Shown here one piece after another: positions 58,169 through 64,000 of a stretch of DNA of 64,000 bases. Each line of letters starts with the position of its first letter. Positions within the stretch are counted from its first letter, which is position 1. The stretch lies in contig CAJNDS010002379.1 in NCBI GenBank assembly GCA_905221605.1, positions 224,001 to 288,000 of the forward strand, written 5' to 3'. Position numbers and translations under genes: made by a program. The notes beneath the pieces were generated by a model, which saw only the letters and a program-made list of their open reading frames with translations, was not told the DNA's origin and ran no database searches. This DNA comes from Symbiodinium natans. Taxonomy: Eukaryota > Sar > Dinophyceae > Suessiales > Symbiodiniaceae.

Positions 58169-58519
58169 CTGAGGGGTTGTTTTAGGCTGCTAAACCCTAA
58201 ACCCTAAACCGTAAAACCCGAAACCCGAAACCCTAAACCCTAAACCCCTAAACCCCTGAACCCTGAACCCTGAATCCTAACCCAAACCCCTAAACCCCTA
58301 AACCCTCAACCCATTGGAGTTTCGAGTTTTTTTGGCCCCTAAAGCCCTAAACGGTCGAGTTGTTTTGGTATTTAGGGCCTTGAGGGATTCTAGGGTGTTT
58401 TGGGTTGAGAGCTGCCGGGTTCGGATCTGCGGCTGAGGAGTTTAGGGTCTAAGGGGTGAGGGTTTTTTAAAGCGACAGCCGCGGGAAGTTTTTAGGGTCT
58501 AGGGTCTCGGGCTGGGGTC

Positions 58520-58755
58520 TATCGGCTAAACCCTACCCTTAAACCCTTAAACCCTTAGACCCTTAAACGCTTAGACCCTTAAACGCTTAAACCCTTAGAC
58601 CCTTAAACCCTTAAACCCTTAAGCCCTTAGACCCTTAAACCCTTAGACCCTTAAACCCTTAGACCCTTAAACCTTTAAACCCTTAAACCCTTACACCCTA
58701 AACCCTAAACCCTAAACCCTAAACCCTAAACCCTAAACCCTAAACCCTAAACCCT
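58520..58755. repeat. CCCTTAAA/CCCTTAGA 8-mer block, then CCCTAAA
   Basis: About 20 8-mers alternating AAA and AGA forms, followed by pure heptamers. Confidence 0.96.
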
Positions 58756-58776
58756 AGACAGCCCAAAGCCCTCAAC

Positions 58777-58824
58777 CCTAAGGCGGTCCTTGCACTTGAA
58801 GAGGCTGACTGGCAAGCTCTCGGC
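58777..58824 (-). CDS. Exon candidate
   Basis: Sixteen codons, AESLPVSLFKCKDRLR, phase 0, acceptor CTGACCAG, donor GTTGAG. Confidence 0.6.
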
Positions 58825-58920
58825 CTGGTCAGGGCTTAGGGTTTAGGGTTTAGGGTTTGGGGTTTAGGGAGTTTAGGGAGCTTATGATGCTTAGGGTTCA
58901 GGGTAGACCCTCAACCCCAG

Positions 58921-58968
58921 ACCTCTCTGAACCCCAAACCCCTGAGGACGTGGCAGCTGAGCTTTGAG
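58921..58968 (+). CDS. Possible terminal exon
   Basis: DLSEPQTPEDVAAEL and stop TGA, after acceptor ACCCCAG. Confidence 0.4.
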
Positions 58969-59208
58969 TTTAGGGCTTAGGGTTCAGCATCTCAAGTCCA
59001 AGCATTCACTTGATTTGCGGCGCCCGAAAAGTACCCACCCACCCACCCAGAGAATCCCATACCACTAAGATATTCATTTTTTCACAAACAGCCCGAACCC
59101 TAAACACTAGGCCCTGAACCCTCGGCCTTGAACCTTGAACCCTACCCCACCCTTGCAACCCCTTGAAACCCTAAACCTAAACCCTAAACCCTCAAACCTA
59201 CTCTTTAC

Positions 59209-59290
59209 ATGACGTCGCCCGCTCTTTACAGTACGTCATCTTGTCCGCTCTTGACCCTGCCCGCTGTGCACATGACCTTGCCCACAAAGG
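59209..59290. repeat. Degenerate ~20-bp tandem repeat
   Basis: Four to five units of GCCCGCTCTTTACATGACGT with substitutions. Confidence 0.75.
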
Positions 59291-59422
59291 CTTATATATT
59301 AAATGATAAGAGGTTTTAGGGAGCAGTTAGTCAGGGGGAGGGGTGGGGGGAACCCGCTTCAATACTGCCAAATCCTAAATTTAGGGTTTAGGATCTCGGG
59401 TTTAGGGTTTGAGGTTTAGGGC

Positions 59423-59482
59423 TTAGGCTATAGGAGGCCCTGGGGCCTGTAAGAACTGCCCGAAGTTGAAGTTGGCGTGCGC
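59423..59482 (-). CDS. Terminal exon
   Basis: AHANFNFGQFLQAPGPPIA and stop TAA; acceptor CCGCGGCAG, phase 0. Confidence 0.65.
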   Translation of the reverse strand, partial: AHANFNFGQFLQAPGPPIA

Positions 59483-59654
59483 CTGCCGCGGCGTTTAGGG
59501 TTGAGGGTTTAGGGTTTAGGGGCTAAACCCTAAACCCTTAGCCCTTAACCCCGTGGCTCCAGCAGTAAAATCTAAACAGCAACGCTAAACCCTTATGCCA
59601 GGTACCAAACCCTAAACCCTAAACCCTAAACCTTAAACCCTAAACCCTGCTAAG

Positions 59655-59723
59655 TACCCCAAGAGTGCAGATGACGCCTGGGCTGGGGATCTGGATTCTA
59701 ATGCATTCGACCGGACAGAGTAG
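59655..59723 (+). CDS. Terminal exon candidate, acidic
   Basis: PKSADDAWAGDLDSNAFDRT, Glu, stop TAG; acceptor CCTGCTAAG, phase 0. A second plus frame is open but less natural. Confidence 0.55.
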   Translation, partial: YPKSADDAWAGDLDSNAFDRTE

Positions 59724-59874
59724 CTGCCTAGCTAGTTCCGACAACACTCCAAGAATGCCCTGAACCCTACTCTGAACCCTAAAGCCCCTGCAGAGTTTAG
59801 GGTTTGGGGTATAGGGTTTGGGGTTTAGGGTTTAGGGTTTCGGGTTTAGGGTTTAGAGTTTTGAGAGACCTTAC

Positions 59875-60011
59875 TCTCAGAACTGAGATGTTTTGAGACT
59901 CTGAAGACTCATGGAAAGTTCTGAAGTAGTTCCGGTAACGTATGGGAGCACTATGTAAGCCAACTATATCCCTCCTCCACACTGCCCACGAACCCTCGAG
60001 AACCCTAGACC
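59875..60011 (-). CDS. Exon, 137 nt, unknown protein
   Basis: Encodes SRVLEGSWAVWRRDIVGLHS, then APIRYRNYFRTFHESSESQN to SVLR. Acceptor GTTCTTTCAG, donor GTAAGG. No family recognised. Confidence 0.72.
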
Positions 60012-60054
60012 CTGAAAGAACCTCAAGGTTCATCACCCAGCCACCCCCCGCCCT

Positions 60055-60165
60055 AAACCCTAAACCCTAAACCCTAAACCCTAAACCCTAAACCCTAAAC
60101 CCTAAACCCTAAACCCTAAACCCTAAACCCTAAACCCTAAACCCTGAACCCTGAACCCTGAACCC
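60055..60165. repeat. CCCTAAA tract ending in CCCTGAA
   Basis: About 13 heptamers, then four CCCTGAA units. Confidence 0.97.
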
Positions 60166-60188
60166 TGACTCCTTAAACACCCGCAAAG

Positions 60189-60235
60189 TGGCCAAAGGGC
60201 AGCTCAGAAGTAGAGTTCTAAGTGGGTTCGCGCAG
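60189..60235 (+). CDS. Exon candidate
   Basis: AKGQLRSRVLSGFAQ between acceptor CCGCAAAG and donor GTGTAA. Confidence 0.45.
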
Positions 60236-60522
60236 GTGTAACCCAAAAAAATCGTGACTTCGCCCTACCCATGCAAGTCAGCGAGACAAAACTCTGAGCA
60301 GCGGCATGCATCTCAAACCCGAAGCCCTCAAGCCTCAACCCTCAACCCTAAGCCCTCAACCCTCAGCCCTAAGCCCTCAACCCCCAACCCTGAAACCCCG
60401 AATCCTCATCCAAACCCCTAACCCTGCAACCCTGCAACCCTAAACCCTGAAGCCTAAACCCCAAACCCTAAACCCTAGCCCTAAACCCTAAACCCCTAAG
60501 CCTGCAACTCTATGCTCCAAAC

Positions 60523-60585
60523 CCGAAATCGCATGACTTTCTCCGGGAGCTGCGCCTTGAGGCAGTTGATGATCAGATGCTGCTC
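60523..60585 (-). CDS. Exon candidate
   Basis: Twenty-one codons, EQHLIINCLKAQLPEKVMRF and Arg, phase 0; the acceptor CCCTAAAG joins heptamer-like DNA; donor GTTTGG. The plus strand is also open (HDFLRELRLEAVDD). Confidence 0.62.
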
Positions 60586-60969
60586 CTTTAGGGTTCAGGG
60601 TTTAGGGTTCAGGGTTCAGGGTTTGGGGTTTAGGGTTGAGGGTTTGGGGTTTAGGGTGTAGGGTTTAGGGGTTCACTAAACCCTAAACCCTAAGCCCTCA
60701 ACCCTCAACCTTGGACCCTAAACCCTAATCCTACACCCTAAAACGGCTGCTTTGAGGATCCCGTAGCCCTAAACCCTAAGCCAACCGACGAGTTGAGCGC
60801 TTTCTGCTCCTTTGTAGGGTTTAGGGCTTAGGGCTTAGAGCTTAGGGCTTAGGGCTTAGGGTTTAGGGTTTGGTGTTCAGGGTTTAGGGTTTAGGGTTTA
60901 GGATTTAGAGCTAGTTAGGATTTTACGGGGCGCGCTCGGCAACTTTGCAATGGGCTCTGGGGGTAAAAC

Positions 60970-61085
60970 TAGATTGCCCGGTAGCCTAGGATTAAAACAG
61001 GGTGCCGCTCTGTTCCTCGGTGCTTGAAAGGGCTTGTAAGGGCAGCTAAGCCCTGCAAAAAGGGAATAAGTACTGGACATCCCAG
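60970..61085. repeat. MITE family A copy
   Basis: Contains AGCCTAGGATTAAAACAGGG and GCAAAAAGGGAATAAG. Confidence 0.55.
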
Positions 61086-61226
61086 ATAAAGGGCAGTTAC
61101 AGGTCGGTAGGAACCCTAAACCCTGAACCCTGAACCCTTAACCCTAAACCCTAAACCCTAAACCCTAAACCCTAAACCCTAAACCCTGTGGTAGGTGCTG
61201 TTTAGGTGAGCCTCTTATCAGCAGTA

Positions 61227-61285
61227 TGGGGTTGAAGACTTGTATGACTAAAGCCCTGCAGCCTCCAAGGCCCCACGGCAGCCAG
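61227..61285 (+). CDS. Exon candidate, strand uncertain
   Basis: Plus: acceptor TTATCAGCAG, MGLKTCMTKALQPPRPHGSQ, donor GTTTAG. Minus: QGFSHTSLQPHTADKRLT to a stop. Confidence 0.4.
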
Positions 61286-61694
61286 GGTTTAGGGTTTAGG
61301 GTTTAGGGTTTGGGGTTTAGGGTTTAGGGTTTAGGGTTTAGGGTTAGGGTTTGGGGTTTAGGGTTTAGGCGCAGTTTCATTACCCTGAACTTCAAAAAAG
61401 TGGGTGGGGGGAAACCAAGGGGGAAAGAAGAATGGGATGACGGTGGTGGGGAGTCGTAAGGGCAGCCCGGAGCCTCAAACCTTGTTTAGGGTTTAGGGTT
61501 TAGGGTTTAGGGTTTAGGGTTTAGGGTTTAGGGTATAGGGTATAAGCCTTATAAACCCTAAACCCCAAATCTTGAAACCCTAAACACTTTGGACCCCAAA
61601 CACCAAACCTTAAATACCTTAAGCCCTAAACCGTTCAAACCGCGAGATTCCTCAGGCCTGAGACCCCCCCCACTCCTGAGCCCTAAACTAGGGT

Positions 61695-61815
61695 TTAGGG
61701 TTTAGGGTTTAGGGTTTAGGGCTTAGGGCTTAGGGCTTAGGGTTTAGGGTTTAGGGTTTAGGGTTTAGGGTTTAGGGTTTAGGGTTTAGGGTTTAGGGTT
61801 TAGGGTTTAGGGTAG
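61695..61815. repeat. TTTAGGG tract with CTTAGGG insert
   Basis: About 17 heptamers, three of them CTTAGGG in a block. Confidence 0.97.
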
Positions 61816-61893
61816 CTGTCCTCGTCATCAAGACGCTGGAAGGAGGGCACCAAATGTGGGTGCCGCTGGACCTTGGATTGCCAGGCTCCAGGG
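61816..61893 (+). CDS. Exon candidate
   Basis: Encodes AVLVIKTLEGGHQMWVPLDL, then GLPGSRA and stop. Other frames are open too. Confidence 0.48.
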
Positions 61894-62690
61894 CCTAAAG
61901 ACTAAAGGAGTGACCCTTACAAGGGACCCTTACAAGGGACCTAAGGGGGTACTTCGGGGAAACTTAGGTTCATAGGGACTATACAAGGTGCATAAGGGGG
62001 GTAAAAAAGGGGGATGAAGATTAGGGGTCCCTACTCATGCCCCCTACAGGTGCCCTGGAGCCCTTGTAGGGATGCGCAGAGGAGTCCAGGTAGGGTTTTA
62101 GAGTTTAGGGTTTAGGGTTTAGGGTTTGGGGTTTGGGGTTTAGGGTTTAGGGTTTGGGGTTTAGGGTTCAGGTTTTAGAGTTTAGGGTTTAGGGGTTGGG
62201 GTTTAGGGTTTAGGGTTTGGGGTTTACTGTAGGAACTTAGGCTTCAATGTCCAGTTGTGCTATCCCCGAACCGGTAAACCCCACCCTGTAAGTCTGATAA
62301 GCCCACCAAGGGTTTAGGGTTTAGGGTTTAGGGTTCAGGGTTGAGGGTTGAGGGTTGAGGGTTTAGGGTTTAAACCTAAACCCTCCTCAGCCAAGCCTTC
62401 ACCCGGAACCAAAAGGCTTTTTGTGTGTACGGCCGTCTTTCTAGGTGGTTCTGAACCAGGGAACGAGGTTCTGCGCCTATACAAGCCTGCGCCCTCTACT
62501 AAGAACCAGTTTTGGGATCGCAAGTGGGGGCGTATACTACCACCAAAGGGATTTCAATGGAAACCCCAAACAGGGAACCACAAGAATATAGTAGGAAGAG
62601 AATAGGAATAGATCTACCAGGGCCTTCTATTCCCTATAGATTCCTACTGTTTTCTTGGGGTTCCCATTTAGATCCTTCTAAACATCTGCC
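61894..62690. other. MITE remains, heptamers, hairpin element
   Basis: 61905-62075 resembles family B; 62100-62225 TTTAGGG/TTTGGGG; 62241-62273 a weak plus exon (LQCPVVLSPN, donor GTAAAC); 62300-62370 heptamers; 62574-62671 a hairpin element with inverted halves (GAACCACAAGAATATAGTAG versus GAACCCCAAGAAAACAGTAG). Confidence 0.5.
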
Positions 62691-62724
62691 GAAGCTCGAT
62701 GCTCGCCAGGGCGGAGATCGGCTC
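62690..62724 (-). CDS. Short exon candidate
   Basis: PISALASIELR after a strong acceptor CTTCCGTCGCAG; GC donor. Confidence 0.42.
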
Positions 62725-63120
62725 CTGCGACGGAAGGAGATGAGCTTTGGGTTAGAGGGTCTGAGGGGGTTTAGGGGGCTTGGGTTTGTAGGGTTTAGAG
62801 GATTTATGGGGTTTATAGGGTTTACAGTAATGCGTTTTGGGGGTCATCTAACTAGAGAGGGTCTTGTGGATAGTAGGCAACATAGGGTTTAGGGTTTGTA
62901 GGGGTCAAAGGGTTTGGGGATAATGTAACTAGAGAGGGTCTTGGGATAGAAGGTGATCCAGGGTTTAGGATTTAGAGGGTCTAGGATTCATACAACTAGG
63001 TAAATCAATATAACTCTCTCTAACTCTCTCTCGCTCTCTGGACATATACTTACACCCTAAACCCCTAAACCCCGAAACCCCTAAAGTCTAAATCCAAAAT
63101 TCTAAACCCGAAAGATTAAG

Positions 63121-63174
63121 CCACGGGCCCTTCTTTGGTCTCTTACACGATGAGGAAGTGATCACCATCGAGAC
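63121..63174 (+). CDS. Exon candidate, acidic
   Basis: HGPFFGLLHDEEVITIE after GATTAAG. The downstream border is unclear. Confidence 0.42.
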
Positions 63175-64000
63175 CCCTCCCCCACAAAAACAGACCTATA
63201 TATATATATATATATGCTACCCCCCCCCCCCCCCCCTGTACCTACCCTTTTTTGGGCTGAATTCATAGAAGATTCTGTATTTCTCCCTATCTCTCCGCTC
63301 CCCCCAAGATCCCGCAACGCGCGGTCGTTTTTTTTTTTGGGGAGCTCCCATAACAATTAATTCTAGCAGAAGTGACCTGAACAATTTGCTCGTGGATTGC
63401 ATGCTGTGAGTTTAAATAGGAATCCAATTTATTCGAATAGGGTTCCGATCAAATTTAATAAATGGGGTTCATAGGATTCATTGTATTTTAATAGGATTCT
63501 TATTAAGATGAATAGGAAACCCTTGAACATGAATGAGAACCCTTAATACTAATAAATTCAATAGGAACCCTATTCAAATGAAAAAGAACCCTACTTAAAT
63601 TGATAGGAATCTTATTCAATGTGTAGGAGCTTTACTAAAACAAATGGGACAACTTTATGGAATCCTATAAACAACAATTAGAATCCTCTATTTAAATCCA
63701 TAGGAACCCTATTTCAAATTAATCGGCGCCGTCAAGTCAATAGGAAGCCTCTTAAAATGAATTGGAGGCTCCTCATAAATTTATGAGAATCCTCGTAGAA
63801 TTAACAGGAATCCTGTTACATAGGAACCAATCGGACTCCTGTAAAGAAAATGTGAACCTTTAGAAAAATAACAACGAACCCGATTAAAACGAACATGAGT
63901 CTAAACCATAGGAATCCCTTGAAAGTGAATGAGATCCCCTTTAATATTAACACGAACCCCAGTAACATGAATAAGAAACTGATTAAAATCTTTAGGACTC
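63175..64000. repeat. AT-rich end with degenerate ~21-bp repeat
   Basis: After (TA)n and a 17-nt C run at 63220, the DNA becomes AT-rich without heptamers. From about 63400 the motif ATAGGAACCCTATTNAAAT recurs with many changes at roughly 21-bp spacing. No ORF of interest. It resembles an old satellite and continues past the window. Confidence 0.7.

Larger units (their letters stand above)
1..63060. repeat. Interspersed telomere-type heptamer tracts (TTTAGGG/CCCTAAA)
   Basis: Short tracts of TTTAGGG or its complement recur every 100-400 bases in both orientations through almost the whole window. I judge their number to be roughly two hundred but did not count them. Many carry one-base variants (TTCAGGG, TTTGGGG, CTTAGGG, TTTCGGG) or are 8-mers (TTTTAGGG, TTTAAGGG, TTTAGGGG). 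TTTAGGG is the telomere repeat reported for dinoflagellates, apicomplexans, plants and some other groups. Alternating orientation and unique blocks between tracts show this is not a terminal telomere. They lie mainly between exon-like blocks, that is, in introns. Confidence 0.97.

Noticed and set aside
59010-59210. tRNA or snRNA genes in unique spacers
   Set aside because: I found no cloverleaf with a T-loop GTTCRANNC in the right place, and no spliced-leader RNA gene with an Sm-like site.

Overview
The window looks like nuclear DNA of a dinoflagellate, possibly close to Symbiodiniaceae. Five lines of evidence point there. (1) The telomere-type heptamer TTTAGGG/CCCTAAA occurs in short interspersed tracts every few hundred bases from position 1 to about 63.1 kb. 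(2) A 292-bp LTR carries TTTGGCTCAAG, the 3' end of the dinoflagellate spliced leader, directly before an ATG. (3) A gene at 31.2-32.8 kb encodes a ubiquitin-like N-terminus followed by repeats of the type AFAAxxxDGSVVTWG. (4) A gene at 55.9-57.5 kb encodes a ubiquitin-like N-terminus plus 13 near-identical ankyrin repeats. I recall the architectures in (3) and (4) as common in Symbiodiniaceae gene sets; this is memory, not a search. (5) Genes are cut into short exons, some with apparent GC or GA donors. Species is not determinable by eye.

Layout. Most of the 64 kb is a chain of small exon-like blocks (about 35-190 nt, both strands) separated by 100-300-bp spacers that nearly always contain a heptamer tract, often with a short inverted-repeat element (MITE). 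The clearest case is the gene at 31197-32818: five exons with start, stop and consistent phases (870 nt, 289 aa), and a telomere-type tract in each of its four introns. Less complete models: minus strand 1.8-4.8 kb; plus strand 11.9-12.95 kb; minus 13.3-13.7, 15.2-15.7 and 18.35-18.95 kb; a second RCC1-like cluster at 28.1-30.6 kb (minus); minus 33.4-37.5 kb; plus 46.7-49.8 kb; minus 50.4-53.6 kb; a possible membrane protein at 54.3-54.8 kb (minus); minus 57.9-60.6 kb. Most isolated exons have no recognisable family, and for several the strand is uncertain because both strands are open.

Mobile DNA. 19121-27860 is a young LTR retrotransposon (LTRs differ at 2 of 292 positions, 5-bp duplication TAGGG, polypurine tract, half-tRNA-Met-like primer site). 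Its coding region shows no reverse transcriptase, integrase or protease. Instead it carries four overlapping ORFs, probably one protein of about 2,570 residues interrupted by frame changes, with WW-like, S1-like, SAM-like and six CCCH zinc-finger segments. 44779-46323 is a TIR element inserted at the TA of a heptamer and filled with microsatellites. At least six MITE-like families are scattered through the introns.

Main inference. Telomere-type heptamers appear to have colonised or built the introns here. GGTTTAGGG contains both a GT and an AG, and in several exons the heptamer itself forms the splice donor or acceptor. Several tracts sit inside duplicated or interrupted unique sequence, which suggests insertion. 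The last 0.8 kb is different: AT-rich, without heptamers, with a degenerate repeat of about 21 bp.
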